A stretch of DNA of 64,000 nucleotides from Alteraurantiacibacter aquimixticola (GCF_004965515.1 NZ_SSHH01000004.1:340599-404598); one strand, 5' to 3'. Positions 9,215-17,912 are shown, numbered from the stretch's first letter. Translations and numbers: made by a program. Notes: generated by a model from the sequence alone, not told the origin.

Positions 9215-9526
9215 ATGCCGCGCGATTTCCAGCCAGCGGTCTACCTGCTCACTTCGCGACGCAATGGCACGCTCTATATCGGCGTGACTTCCAACCTGCT
9301 CCAGCGCATCGCCCAGCACCGCGAAGGAACTTTCGACGGTTTCGCCAAGCAGCATGGGTGCAGGATCTTGGTCTGGTACGAGAGCCACGCCACGATGGAG
9401 AGCGCGATCAGGCGCGAAAAGCAGTTAAAGAAATGGAACCGTGCCTGGAAGATGCGGCTCATTGAGGAAGCGAACAGGCCGTGGCGCGATTTGGCCGCGG
9501 ACTTTGGGTTCGAAGCCTTGCACTGA
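9215..9526 (+). CDS. GIY-YIG nuclease-domain protein between inverted repeats
   Basis: The 103-residue protein is essentially one GIY-YIG domain (UPF0213/YhbQ-like). It shows Y10 in VYLLTS, YIGVT at 21-25, the catalytic-type Arg31 in NLLQRIAQH, and the metal-binding-type Glu68 in RREKQLKKW. The family normally nicks or cleaves DNA. The gene fits exactly between two perfect 27-bp inverted palindromic repeats: the left one ends 13 bp before the ATG and the right one begins on the base after the stop. No strong Shine-Dalgarno sequence precedes the ATG. The arrangement suggests a nuclease that recognises or moves its own palindromes, but this is inference. Confidence 0.88.
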   Translation: MPRDFQPAVYLLTSRRNGTLYIGVTSNLLQRIAQHREGTFDGFAKQHGCRILVWYESHATMESAIRREKQLKKWNRAWKMRLIEEANRPWRDLAADFGFEALH

Positions 9527-9553
9527 CTGGATTCCCGCCTTCGCGGGAATGAC
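9527..9553 (-). repeat. Right 27-bp inverted repeat of the GIY-YIG unit
   Basis: This is the exact reverse complement of 9175-9201. The 8-bp stem ATTCCCGC (9531-9538) and GCGGGAAT (9543-9550) has the loop CTTC. It starts immediately after the TGA of the GIY-YIG gene. No obvious target duplication flanks the pair. Confidence 0.9.
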
Positions 9554-9727
9554 TTTGTACTACTTTCCTACAGCCCTAACTCCCCCCAGTCCGGCGCGCA
9601 TGACCCGGCACCCTGCCCTCCCCGCGCCACTTTCAGCAAGCGCGCATGGGACGGGCGGGTTTTTAGCCGCAGGACAGTGCTCCATGTGCTCCACCCCTTG
9701 AAAACAAAGGGGTTTTGCGAAGACCGG

Positions 9728-10723
9728 TCAGCCCAGTTTCTCGGCCATCAGCGCGGCGAGGTCTTCCTCGGCTCGCGCGCCGTAATGGCTGATGATCTCG
9801 GCCGCGGCGATGGAGCCCATGCGCAGGCAGGTGTCGAGCGGCTTCTGGCGGACGTATCCGGCCAGGAAGCCGGCGGCGAAGAGGTCGCCTGCGCCGGTGG
9901 TGTCGACCACCTCCTCGATGGGTTCGGCGGCCACTTCGGCGCGCTCCCCGCGATTGACGGCAACGGCGCCTTCCTCGCTACGGGTGACGACGAGCGTCGG
10001 CACCTTGGGGGTGAGCTGGGCGATACCGGCATCAAAGTCCTCCTCACCCGTGATCGCGGCGAGTTCCACCTTGTTGGCGAACAGGATATCGATCAGCCCG
10101 TCATCGATCAGCGCGCGGAAATCGTCGCCATGGCGATCGATCACGAAGGCATCGGACAGGGTGAAGGCAACCTTGCGGCCTGCATTCTTGGCCGTCTCGA
10201 TCGCGCGGCGCATGGCAGCGCGCGGCTCTTCCGGATCCCACAGATAGCCTTCGAGATAGAGGATCTGCGCGCCGCCGATCGCCTCCTCGTCCAGCGCATT
10301 GGCGGGCAGGAACTGCGATGCGCCGAGAAAGGTGTTCATCGTGCGCTGGCCATCGGGCGTGACGAAGATCAGGCAGCGCGCCGTGGGCGGATTGCCTGCG
10401 CGCGGGGCGGTATCGAAATCGATGCCGACGGCGCGGATGTCATGCGCGAAGACATTGCCCAGCTGGTCGTCCGCCACCTGGCCAACGAAAGCGCATTGCA
10501 TGCCGAGTGCGGACAGGCCTGCCAGCGTATTGGCCGCCGAACCGCCGCTGATCTCTCGCGCCGGGCCCATGGCGTCGTAAAGCTCCTGGGCCTGGTCAGT
10601 ATCGACCAGCGTCATCCCGCCCTTGAGCATGCCCAGCTCCTCGATCAGTTCGTCGGAGCAGGAGGACACTACATCGACAATGGCATTGCCGATGGCGATA
10701 ACATCATAGCGTGGTTCGGACAT
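9728..10723 (-). CDS. PfkB-family adenosine kinase
   Basis: This carbohydrate kinase of the ribokinase/PfkB family has 331 residues. It begins MSEPRYDVIAIGNAIVDVVS, has the Gly-rich GGSAANTLAGLSALG near residue 55, and the catalytic signature DTTGAGDLFAAGF near residue 280 with its Asp base. The best match I recall is alphaproteobacterial adenosine kinase, which makes AMP from adenosine; the substrate is not proven. A frame extension of about 96 codons upstream is unlike the family and was dropped. The gene is transcribed alone, with the EI24 gene divergent. Confidence 0.88.
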   Translation of the reverse strand: MSEPRYDVIAIGNAIVDVVSSCSDELIEELGMLKGGMTLVDTDQAQELYDAMGPAREISGGSAANTLAGLSALGMQCAFVGQVADDQLGNVFAHDIRAVGIDFDTAPRAGNPPTARCLIFVTPDGQRTMNTFLGASQFLPANALDEEAIGGAQILYLEGYLWDPEEPRAAMRRAIETAKNAGRKVAFTLSDAFVIDRHGDDFRALIDDGLIDILFANKVELAAITGEEDFDAGIAQLTPKVPTLVVTRSEEGAVAVNRGERAEVAAEPIEEVVDTTGAGDLFAAGFLAGYVRQKPLDTCLRMGSIAAAEIISHYGARAEEDLAALMAEKLG

Positions 10724-10796
10724 GTTAATCCCTGTGCGGTCATAGAAATAAGCAATCCGTTGACTTGGCCGCATGCCGGAGCAATCGCAAGGACGA

Positions 10797-11495
10797 ATGA
10801 GCGCCATCATCACCAGTTTCGCGCTTGCGATGGGCCAACTGGCCGATGGCAGAGTGCTGCGCATCCTGTTGAAGAGCGTGGCCGTGACGATCATCGCCTT
10901 CGTGGCGATGGCGGCGGCAGGCTGGTACGCGTTCGACGCGGCGCTTGCCTGGCTGGGGCTGGGCGATGCGCTGTTCGCGGGGGCGGGCGACCTCCGGCAG
11001 ATCGCCTCCATCCTGCTGGCGCTGACCGGCCTGTGGCTGGTCTGGCGCGTGGTCGCGATGGCGGTGATCCAATTCTATGCCGAGGACGTGGTCCATGCGG
11101 TGGAGGCGCGCCACTACCCGATGCAGGCAAGCGCGGCGCGCGAGCTGACGCGCGGCGAGCAGGTGAAGGCGGCGCTGGGCGCCGGGGCCCGCGCGCTCAT
11201 CGCCAATCTCGCCGCCCTGCCCTTCGCGCTGGCACTGCTCTTCACTGGCATCGGAACGGCGCTGCTGTTCTGGCTGGTCAATGCGCTGCTGATCGGGCGC
11301 GAGATGCAGGACATGGTGTGGCTGCGCCATGCGCATAATTGCCCGGATGGGCTGTGCCCTGTTTCCAAATTCGAGCGTTTCGCACTCGGCGGCGTGGTCG
11401 CCGCGCTGCTGGCGCTACCCTTTATCAACTTCCTCGCGCCAGTGCTGGGGGCAGCAGGCGCGACGCATCTGGTCCATCGGAAAGGTTCCTCCTGA
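10797..11495 (+). CDS. EI24/CysZ-like membrane protein
   Basis: This 232-residue protein has about four to five hydrophobic helices and matches the EI24 (PF07264) family, which includes the sulfate permease CysZ. The conserved cytosolic motif GREMQDMVWLRH near residue 175 supports this. The start follows AAGGACG; an ATG 24 bp upstream is possible. A substrate cannot be read from sequence. The next gene, a lipoprotein, begins one base after its stop, so they form an operon. Confidence 0.75.
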   Translation: MSAIITSFALAMGQLADGRVLRILLKSVAVTIIAFVAMAAAGWYAFDAALAWLGLGDALFAGAGDLRQIASILLALTGLWLVWRVVAMAVIQFYAEDVVHAVEARHYPMQASAARELTRGEQVKAALGAGARALIANLAALPFALALLFTGIGTALLFWLVNALLIGREMQDMVWLRHAHNCPDGLCPVSKFERFALGGVVAALLALPFINFLAPVLGAAGATHLVHRKGSS

Positions 11496-11496
11496 C

Positions 11497-11928
11497 ATGC
11501 GGCTGATATCCGCCCTCCTGCTCCCCCTCGCCCTCGCCGCCTGCGTCAGCCCGCCGCCCACCAGCGTGCCGCAAGCACCGCCGCCGCGCCCGCCCGCGCA
11601 GACGCAGCCCGTGCCTCCCAGCCAGCCCGCACCGCCGCCCGTGGCGGGCTTCCGCCAGCCGCAGATCATGCAGGGACCGGGCCTCGACGGGGTGATCCGG
11701 CGCGAGGCGGGCAATCTCGTCCGCCAGTTCGGTGACCCCCGGCTCGATGTCTCCGAAGGTGACATGCGCAAACTGCAATTCAGCGGCGAGGCCTGTGTGA
11801 TGGACATCTACCTCTACCCGCTGCAGCCGGGCGCGGAGCCGGTCGCCACCTGGATCGAGACGCGCCGCGCCAGCGACGGGGCAGAGGTCGACCGGCTGGC
11901 CTGCATGCAGGCGCTGAGGCGAGGTTGA
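11497..11928 (+). CDS. Proline-rich lipoprotein of unknown function
   Basis: The 143-residue product has a lipoprotein signal ending LALAAC, then a Pro-rich, Gln-rich linker (residues 18-50). A compact C-terminal domain contains GDPRLDVSEGD, QFSGEACVMDIYLYP and a final CMQAL. Two Cys residues in that domain could form a disulfide. Such small outer-membrane lipoproteins are common in Sphingomonadales, but I know no function. It lies directly after the EI24-like gene. Confidence 0.75.
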   Translation: MRLISALLLPLALAACVSPPPTSVPQAPPPRPPAQTQPVPPSQPAPPPVAGFRQPQIMQGPGLDGVIRREAGNLVRQFGDPRLDVSEGDMRKLQFSGEACVMDIYLYPLQPGAEPVATWIETRRASDGAEVDRLACMQALRRG

Positions 11929-12004
11929 AGGGCATAGGGTAACGCGAATTTAAGCCTATTACGGCATAGCAACCCCTCGAGAAAGTCAGGGGATTTTGCC
12001 GAAA

Positions 12005-12946
12005 ATGACTGCCCAGTTTGCCGATTTCACCCGCCAGGCCGCGGCCGACCGTGCCATTTCGGACGAGGAAGTATCCAAGCTGCGCCAGTCCGGCTGGGCG
12101 GACGGCCAGATCCTGCGCGAGGAAGCCGAGGCGATCTTCGCCCTGCAGCACGCGCTCGACGAGCCGACCGAGACCTGGAGCGACTTCTTCGTCGATGCCC
12201 TGCGCACCTATGTGCTCAACGGCAGCGAACCGCGCGGCTATGCGAGCGAGGAAGAAGCCGAGTGGCTGATCGCCATGGTGCAGGCGGACGGCAAGGTTTG
12301 CTCGCTGACCGAATTCGAGCTGCTGGTGCAGGTGATCGAACAGGGCAAGAACGTGCCCGAAAAGCTCAAGACCTACGTGCTGGAGACGGTCGAGCGCGAA
12401 GTTCTAACCGGGACGGGCCCGACGCGTTGCGGCGGCGAGTTGTCCGATGCGCATGTCACCGAAGCCGAAGCTTCCATCTTGCGCCGCGTGGTCTTCGGTG
12501 CGGCCAGCGATCGCCCGGCCGCCGTCAGCATGCGCGAGGCCGAACTGCTCTTCCGCCTGAAGGACGCCACGCTGGAGGCCGCCAACCACCCGGAATTCAA
12601 GCGCATCTTCGTGCAGGGCGTGGGCAATTACCTGATGGGTTTCGCCAGCCATTCCGCGCATGTCAGCCGTGAGCGCATGCTGGAGCTGGAAACCTTCATC
12701 GCCGACACCAAGCCCGATATCGGCCGCTTCATGGGCCAGATGTTCAAGGCCGCGCCGAATGCCTTCGCCATCGTCTTCGGCAAGAAGGACGAGGGTCCGA
12801 GCCGCGAGGAGCAAGTGGCCGAAGAGGCCGAAATCACGCCTTACGAGCAGGACTGGCTCGACGCGCAGATCGCCGCCAATGGCCAGATCGACGAATACGA
12901 CCAAGCGCTGCTGGAATTCATCGCCGAGGAAACCGGTGAAGCGTAA
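12005..12946 (+). CDS. Conserved hypothetical acidic protein
   Basis: This soluble, acidic 313-residue protein has no signal peptide or membrane segment. Internal repeats of a helical kind are suggested by SDEEVSKLRQSGW, SEEEAEWLIAMVQADGKV and SMREAELLF. I recall unnamed alphaproteobacterial relatives with WSDFFVDAL and EPRGY motifs, and the helices resemble TerB-like bundles only loosely. The ATG follows an AGGGGA ribosome-binding site; the frame also opens three codons earlier. It stands alone between a lipoprotein and the converging suf operon. Function unknown. Confidence 0.8.
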   Translation: MTAQFADFTRQAAADRAISDEEVSKLRQSGWADGQILREEAEAIFALQHALDEPTETWSDFFVDALRTYVLNGSEPRGYASEEEAEWLIAMVQADGKVCSLTEFELLVQVIEQGKNVPEKLKTYVLETVEREVLTGTGPTRCGGELSDAHVTEAEASILRRVVFGAASDRPAAVSMREAELLFRLKDATLEAANHPEFKRIFVQGVGNYLMGFASHSAHVSRERMLELETFIADTKPDIGRFMGQMFKAAPNAFAIVFGKKDEGPSREEQVAEEAEITPYEQDWLDAQIAANGQIDEYDQALLEFIAEETGEA

Positions 12947-12959
12947 CGATGCGCGACGC

Positions 12960-13421
12960 TCAGCCTAGCTGGGCGAAATCCTTCGCGATCAGCTCCTGCC
13001 AGCGCTTTTGCCGGTGGGTGTAGAAGAAGCGCGCGAATGCGGTGGCGATGGGCGTGAGAATGCCCGCCTCGATATCGACACGGTCGGTATAGCGCGTGCC
13101 CTCGCCCTCGGGCTCGACCACCATCATGTGGTCCCACTTGCTGATCGCACCGCCGCGCCCATTGTCGCGCAGCTTGTAGCCGCCCGGCTGTTCGCCTTGG
13201 TACTCGATACCGATCACCTGCTCGCCCACAGGCAGGAAACCGAAGGCACGCAAACCCGCAACATATTCGCGCTGTTCCCACTTCGCGGGAAAATCACCGC
13301 CCTTCGGCACGAAGCCCAGGATCGGGGAGGCCACGAATTGCAGCAATTGCGGGCGCTGGACCTGCTCCCACACCTTTTCGGGCGGAAGCGCGAAATGGCT
13401 GGAAACTTCGATCCGCGCCAT
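12960..13421 (-). CDS. SRPBCC-family (START-like) protein
   Basis: The 153-residue protein has the START-like lipid/aromatic-binding fold: MARIEVSSHFALPPEKVWEQV at the N-terminus, GGYKLRDNGRG and WDHMMVVEPEGEGTRYTDRV in the strands, and a long C-terminal helix. No ligand can be assigned. It is the last gene of the suf series, starting 5 bp after sufA, so it may be coexpressed with iron-sulfur assembly. Confidence 0.82.
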   Translation of the reverse strand: MARIEVSSHFALPPEKVWEQVQRPQLLQFVASPILGFVPKGGDFPAKWEQREYVAGLRAFGFLPVGEQVIGIEYQGEQPGGYKLRDNGRGGAISKWDHMMVVEPEGEGTRYTDRVDIEAGILTPIATAFARFFYTHRQKRWQELIAKDFAQLG

Positions 13422-13426
13422 TGGCC

Positions 13427-13789
13427 TCAGACCATGAAGCTTTCGCCGCAGCCGCAGGCACCCTTGGCATTGGGGTTTTCGAACACGAAACCGGCGGTGA
13501 AATCGTCCTCCACCCAGTCCATCGTGCTGCCGATTAGGTAGAGTACCGAGGCGCCGTCAATATAGAAGGTGCCGCCGGGCGTTTCGATCTTCTCGTCGAA
13601 CGCGTCTTCCTCGCTCACATAGTCGACCGAATAGGCGAGGCCCGAACAGCCGCGGCGCGGGGTGGAGAGCTTTACGCCGATCGCATCTGCGGGCGCCTTC
13701 GCCATCAGGTCGGCAATACGCTGTTCGGCGGCGGGCGTGAGGATCACGGCGGCCTTGGGCACGGGGCGTTTGCTGGTGGTATCGGTCAT
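13427..13789 (-). CDS. sufA: A-type iron-sulfur carrier SufA
   Basis: A-type carriers pass Fe-S clusters from the SufBCD scaffold to target proteins. The 120-residue product has the three conserved ligands Cys48 (RRGCSGLAY), Cys112 and Cys114 (GACGCG). The start MTDTTSKRPV was taken because it lies 2 bp after the sufT stop; the upstream frame is only a shadow of sufT. A second A-type protein, ErpA-like, is encoded near 40.9 kb. Confidence 0.94.
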   Translation of the reverse strand: MTDTTSKRPVPKAAVILTPAAEQRIADLMAKAPADAIGVKLSTPRRGCSGLAYSVDYVSEEDAFDEKIETPGGTFYIDGASVLYLIGSTMDWVEDDFTAGFVFENPNAKGACGCGESFMV

Positions 13790-13791
13790 GG

Positions 13792-14295
13792 TCAGAGCAT
13801 CCCGAGCTCGAGGCGCGCCTCGTCGCTCATCTTCGAAGGGTCCCAGGGCGGGTCCCAGGTCACGTTCACTTCGGCATCGCGCACACCGGGGATCGCGCCG
13901 ACGCGCATTTCGATTTCGCCGGGCATGGTCTCGGCCACCGGGCAATGCGGCGTGGTCAGCGTCATGGTAACGGCGACGTCCGCATCGTCCGACACCTCTA
14001 CACCGTAGATCAGGCCGAGATCGTAGATGTTCACCGGGATTTCAGGATCGTAGATATCCTTCAGCGCCTCGATCACCGCCTCGTAAAGCTCGCCGCCGGG
14101 CGCGCCCGCTGCCACGCCTTCGGGCTTCTTCTGCAGGAAGCCCTCGAGGTAATCGCGCTTGCGCTCCAGCTTCTCCGCCGCGCTTTCCTCCACATCGGAG
14201 ACCTTGGCGCGCGGGGGCTTCTCGACGCTCTCCACCAGTTCCGCATTGGGCGGCGGAGCGGCGACGAAATCGGTTGTGTCGTCTGGCTTGTCCAT
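13792..14295 (-). CDS. sufT: SufT/MIP18-like DUF59 Fe-S assembly factor
   Basis: The 167-residue protein has a charged, probably flexible N-terminal third and a C-terminal DUF59 domain. The domain shows DIYDPEIPVNIYDLGLIYGV, TMTLTTPHCPVAETM with the conserved Cys, and NVTWDPPW. Members help mature Fe-S proteins. Its ATG overlaps the sufS stop by one base (TGATG), and sufA follows 2 bp later. Confidence 0.93.
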   Translation of the reverse strand: MDKPDDTTDFVAAPPPNAELVESVEKPPRAKVSDVEESAAEKLERKRDYLEGFLQKKPEGVAAGAPGGELYEAVIEALKDIYDPEIPVNIYDLGLIYGVEVSDDADVAVTMTLTTPHCPVAETMPGEIEMRVGAIPGVRDAEVNVTWDPPWDPSKMSDEARLELGML

Positions 14296-15509
14296 CAGCC
14301 GAAGATCCTCTTGGTACGTTCGATGCCGCGAATGAGCGCGGCGACATCGGCCTCGTCGCTATAGAGGCCGAAACTGGCGCGTGCCGTGGCGGGCACGCCG
14401 AGATGGTCCATCAGGGGCTGGGCGCAATGGTGCCCGGCGCGGATGGCGACATTTTCCTCGTCCAATATGGTGCCGAGGTCGTGCGGATGAATACCGTCGA
14501 TCGCAAAACTGACGATGCCGGCGCTGTCTTCGGGTCCGAACAGCATCACATCGTTCATCGCGCCCAGCGCCGCGCGGGTTTGCGCCACCAGCGCGCTTTC
14601 ATGCGCGTGGATCGCCTCGAGCCCGATGGCGGAGACGTAATCGCAGGCGGCACCAAAGGCGACGGCCTCGGTGATCGCAGGCGTCCCGGCCTCGAAACGC
14701 TGCGGCGGCGGGGCATAGGTGGTCTTGGCGAACGTCACCTTGTCGATCATCGCGCCGCCACCCTGGTAAGGGGGCATGGCGTCGAGGATCTCGGCCCTCG
14801 CCCATAGTGCGCCGATCCCGGTCGGGCCATAGAGCTTGTGGGCGGAGAAGACGTAGAAGTCGCAACCCAGCACCGCGACATCGACCGGCAGGCGCGGCAC
14901 GGCCTGGCAGCCATCGATCAGGATCTTCGCGCCCACGCCATGCGCCAGTTCGGAGGCGCGCTCCACATCGAGCACCGAGCCGAGCACGTTGGAGACATGC
15001 GCCAGTGCGACCAGCCTGTGCTCGCTCGTCAACATGGAGGCCAGCGCGTCGAGGTCGATCCGACCATCATCGGTGAGCGGGCAGACATCGATATGCGCGC
15101 CCTTGCGCTCCGCCAGCATCTGCCACGGCACGATGTTGGAGTGATGCTCCAGCTGCGAGAGCATGATGCGGTCGCCCGCGCCTACATTCACTTCGCCCCA
15201 GGTCGCGGCGACGAGGTTGATCGCCTCGGTCGCGCCGCGCGTGAAGACGAGCTCTTCCTCTTTCCCGCCCACGAACGCAGCCACGCGGCGACGCGCCGCC
15301 TCATAGGCGAGCGTCATTTCCGCGCTGCGGGCATAGACGCCGCGATGCACGGTCGCGTAATCGGCGCCCAGCGCGCGCGTCATCGCATCGATCACCGCCT
15401 GCGGCTTTTGCGCCGTGGCGGCGGAATCGAGATAGTGCCAGGCATCGCCCGTCGAGGTGAGCAGGCCGGGATAATCGGCCTTGCGGGACATGGTCGCGGT
15501 TACGGACAT
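14295..15509 (-). CDS. sufS: Cysteine desulfurase SufS
   Basis: SufS removes sulfur from cysteine and supplies it to the SufBCD scaffold. The PLP-binding Lys225 lies in SAHKLYGPTG, and the persulfide Cys lies in AGHHCAQP near residue 360. The length of 404 residues is normal. Starts at 15509 (MSVTATMSRK) or 15491 (MSRKADY) are both possible; the first has a GGAC-type site upstream and overlaps the lipoprotein gene by 10 bp. No sufE gene is seen nearby. Confidence 0.95.
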   Translation of the reverse strand: MSVTATMSRKADYPGLLTSTGDAWHYLDSAATAQKPQAVIDAMTRALGADYATVHRGVYARSAEMTLAYEAARRRVAAFVGGKEEELVFTRGATEAINLVAATWGEVNVGAGDRIMLSQLEHHSNIVPWQMLAERKGAHIDVCPLTDDGRIDLDALASMLTSEHRLVALAHVSNVLGSVLDVERASELAHGVGAKILIDGCQAVPRLPVDVAVLGCDFYVFSAHKLYGPTGIGALWARAEILDAMPPYQGGGAMIDKVTFAKTTYAPPPQRFEAGTPAITEAVAFGAACDYVSAIGLEAIHAHESALVAQTRAALGAMNDVMLFGPEDSAGIVSFAIDGIHPHDLGTILDEENVAIRAGHHCAQPLMDHLGVPATARASFGLYSDEADVAALIRGIERTKRIFG

Positions 15510-15898
15510 AGGGCAGTCGTCCACTGGTCATTGCCGCTGCGATAGCAACGCTGGCGCAGGCCCGCCTCGGTGACCCGATAGCCGCCCGCCGCTTCCTCGA
15601 TCACCACGCGCCACTGCATCGCACGCACCGAATCGTCCTCCAGCCCCTCGGCGGAGAACAGCAGCATTTGCGATCCGCGCGCGCCGGGATAGTCGCTGAC
15701 CTCACGCTCGGAAGGCGAATTGCGCCCGGTACCGGCGAGGTAATGCGCGATCACCGCGTCACCATCGGCGAAAGCCTCGCCCGGCGCGGCGAGCGGGGCG
15801 AAGGCCGCAGCGGGCACGAAACCCGTCTGCACCGTCTCCCGCGCAGTGCAGGAGGCGAGCACCAACGCCGCAAGGGCAAGGGCGGAGGCGCGGGTCAT
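15500..15898 (-). CDS. Small lipoprotein within the suf operon
   Basis: The 132-residue product has a lipobox LVLASC, so it should be anchored to a membrane. Its remainder contains FADGDAVIAHYLAGTGRN, RAMQWRVVIEEAAGGYRV and two Cys near the end. I do not recognise a family. Its ATG overlaps the sufD stop (ATGA) and its end overlaps sufS, so it is translated with the suf genes. A role in iron-sulfur assembly is not obvious for an envelope protein. Confidence 0.78.
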   Translation of the reverse strand: MTRASALALAALVLASCTARETVQTGFVPAAAFAPLAAPGEAFADGDAVIAHYLAGTGRNSPSEREVSDYPGARGSQMLLFSAEGLEDDSVRAMQWRVVIEEAAGGYRVTEAGLRQRCYRSGNDQWTTALCP

Positions 15899-16647
15899 GC
15901 CGCTGCCCCGTCTTCCAGCACTTGCAGCGCGGCATCGAACAGCCGCTCCTGTTCCGCATCGCCCTCCAGCGCCGCTAGCGCATCGGCAATAAAAGCGCGG
16001 ATCAGCAGCTTCTTGGCCACATCGGGCGAAAGGCCGCGGCTGGCCATGTAGAAGCGCGCATTTTCGTCCATCTGGCCGATCGCCGCACCATGGGCGCATT
16101 TCACGTCATCGGCATAGATTTCCAGCTCGGGCCGGGCATTGGCCGATGCGCCCTTTTCCAGCAGCAGGCCCTTGAAGTCCTGCGCGGCATCGGTGCGCTG
16201 GCCCTCGCGGCCGACATCTATGCGGCCGAGGAAGTTGCCCGTCGCCTGACCCCAATGGACGGAGCGCACGACCTGGTTGGACGTCGCTTCCGCAGCGCCA
16301 TGCGCCGTGCGGGTGACGAATTCGCGCACCGCATCGCCGCCGCCAATCGTCACGCCGCCAAATTCGAAATGCGCGCCCTCGGCCAGCGCGATCTCGACTT
16401 CGACGCGGGTGTAGTCGCTGCCTGCGATCACCACGAACAGCTCCGCCCGTGCGCCCTTGGCAACATCGAGGCGGATGCGGTGCAATTCCGGCGCATCACC
16501 GCCCACGACCATGCAATGGCGCTGCGTCTCGCCCGCGCCGATGCGGACCTCTTTCCAATTGTCGAGCGCGTCAGGCGCGAACTGCGCCAAGGCGTCGAAA
16601 TCGGCATAGCGCCATTCCTCGTCGCGAATGGTGGGAAGTGCGCTCAT
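15895..16647 (-). CDS. sufD: Fe-S scaffold protein SufD
   Basis: SufD forms the SufBC2D complex. The 250-residue product is much shorter than the E. coli protein (about 420) and lacks most of the N-terminal helical domain, as is common in alphaproteobacteria. The beta-helix core is visible with TSNQVVRSVHWGQATGNFLG, followed by the conserved C-terminal part ARPELEIYADDVKCAHGAAIGQMD and SRGLSPDVAKKLLI. It overlaps sufC by 4 bp. Confidence 0.93.
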   Translation of the reverse strand: MSALPTIRDEEWRYADFDALAQFAPDALDNWKEVRIGAGETQRHCMVVGGDAPELHRIRLDVAKGARAELFVVIAGSDYTRVEVEIALAEGAHFEFGGVTIGGGDAVREFVTRTAHGAAEATSNQVVRSVHWGQATGNFLGRIDVGREGQRTDAAQDFKGLLLEKGASANARPELEIYADDVKCAHGAAIGQMDENARFYMASRGLSPDVAKKLLIRAFIADALAALEGDAEQERLFDAALQVLEDGAAA

Positions 16648-17399
16648 GCCGCTACCGCCTCATAGCCTTCCTCTTCCAGCTGCAGCGCGAGGTCCGCGCC
16701 GCCGGTTTTGACCACGCGGCCGGCCACGAGAACGTGGACGAAGTCGGGTTGCACGTAGTCGAGCAGGCGCTGGTAGTGGGTGATCAGCAGCACGCCCTTT
16801 TCAGGCTTGCGCATGATCGCGTTGATCCCGTCGCCCACGGTGCGCAAGGCATCGATGTCGAGGCCGCTATCGGTCTCATCCAGCACGGCGAGCTTCGGAT
16901 CGAGGATGCCCATCTGCACCATCTCGTTGCGCTTCTTCTCGCCGCCGGAGAAGCCGACATTCACATTGCGCTTGAGCATTTCCATGTCGAGCTTGAGCAG
17001 CGCGGCCTTTTCCTTCGCCAGCTTGAGGAAATCGCCGCCCGAAAGCGGTTCTTCCCCGCGCGCCTTGCGCTGCGAGTTCAATGCCTCGCGCAGGAACTGG
17101 ACGTTGGAGACGCCGGGAATTTCGACCGGGTACTGGAAGCCGAGGAAGAAGCCCGCCGCGGCGCGCTCATGCGGGTCCATGGCGAGCAGGTCTTCACCCA
17201 TGAAGGTCACCGAACCCTCGGTCACTTCGTAACCCGGACGGCCGCCCAGCACATAGGCGAGCGTGGACTTGCCCGCGCCATTGGGGCCCATGATCGCATG
17301 GATCTCGCCCGCGCCCACTTCCAGCGTGACGCCTTTGAGGATCTTCTTTGCCCCAGAGTCACTGGAGACTTCGGCGTGGAGGTTTTCGATTTTCAGCAT
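16644..17399 (-). CDS. sufC: SUF ATPase SufC
   Basis: SufC is an ABC-type ATPase that drives cluster building in SufBC2D. The 251-residue product has Walker A GPNGAGKST, the signature-like NVGFSGGEKKR, Walker B LAVLDETDSGLDI and the switch His in LLITHY. It starts 3 bp after the DUF559 gene, which interrupts the usual sufB-sufC adjacency. Confidence 0.97.
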   Translation of the reverse strand: MLKIENLHAEVSSDSGAKKILKGVTLEVGAGEIHAIMGPNGAGKSTLAYVLGGRPGYEVTEGSVTFMGEDLLAMDPHERAAAGFFLGFQYPVEIPGVSNVQFLREALNSQRKARGEEPLSGGDFLKLAKEKAALLKLDMEMLKRNVNVGFSGGEKKRNEMVQMGILDPKLAVLDETDSGLDIDALRTVGDGINAIMRKPEKGVLLITHYQRLLDYVQPDFVHVLVAGRVVKTGGADLALQLEEEGYEAVAA

Positions 17400-17402
17400 G
17401 TC

Positions 17403-17912
17403 TTACTTCCTGTCGCGGGCCACACGGCCTCGCCTCATATCTTCACCGTGCTTGCGGCGTGCTTCACCCTTGTCGGCGATGCGCATGCGCATGCCGGCGG
17501 TGATGCGCGCGAGCACTTCGTCCATATTCTCGAGGATATCGGCAGCCTTGATCCGCATCACGCGGATGCCGACCGATTCCAGGCTCTTGTCGCGGCGGCG
17601 GGTGATCGCGGGATCGTCCCCCTCCTCGTCGATGGCGATGGCCATGCCGAGGACGTGGCAGTTGAAATCGACGATTGCCGATCCGACCACCGCGTGCCGC
17701 TTGAACGTATAGGGGCCGAGCGCCGCCTTGGCGAAACGATCCGCCAGCGCCTTGTGCGCCTCGGACGGATGCCGCCGCATCTCGCGCGCCTGCTCATGCA
17801 GCACGTCGAGCCGCTTCTCCGAAATTTCCCACCCGCGGCCCTTCTTCTTGAGCGCGGGGGCTTCGGCGTCGCCGGAAGCTTCGGGGAGCTTGAGGGTTTT
17901 ACGGTCGGTCAT
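17403..17912 (-). CDS. DUF559-type endonuclease-like protein in the suf operon
   Basis: The 169-residue protein carries the DUF559 (Vsr/restriction-endonuclease-like) region: RRHPSEAHKALADRF, then YTFKRHAVVGSAIVDFNC and AIAIDEEG, and a late VMRIKAADIL. The Asp and Glu positions fit the PD-(D/E)xK-like fold, but activity is unproven. A Lys/Arg-rich tail follows. It lies between sufB and sufC with overlaps of 4 bp or gaps of 3 bp, so it is translated as part of the operon. An accidental passenger and an Fe-S-linked role are both possible. Confidence 0.8.
   Translation of the reverse strand: MTDRKTLKLPEASGDAEAPALKKKGRGWEISEKRLDVLHEQAREMRRHPSEAHKALADRFAKAALGPYTFKRHAVVGSAIVDFNCHVLGMAIAIDEEGDDPAITRRRDKSLESVGIRVMRIKAADILENMDEVLARITAGMRMRIADKGEARRKHGEDMRRGRVARDRK

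Noticed and set aside
9505-9526. GGTTCGAAGCC-like tRNA T-loop sequence
   Set aside because: It lies inside the GIY-YIG coding sequence and no acceptor or anticodon arm is present. No other tRNA-like arrangement was found in the window.
9694-9716. CCCCTT-AAGGGG hairpin followed by TTTT near the adenosine kinase stop
   Set aside because: A 6-bp stem with a T run on the plus strand, where no plus-strand gene except the GIY-YIG unit precedes it. It is too weak to call a terminator.
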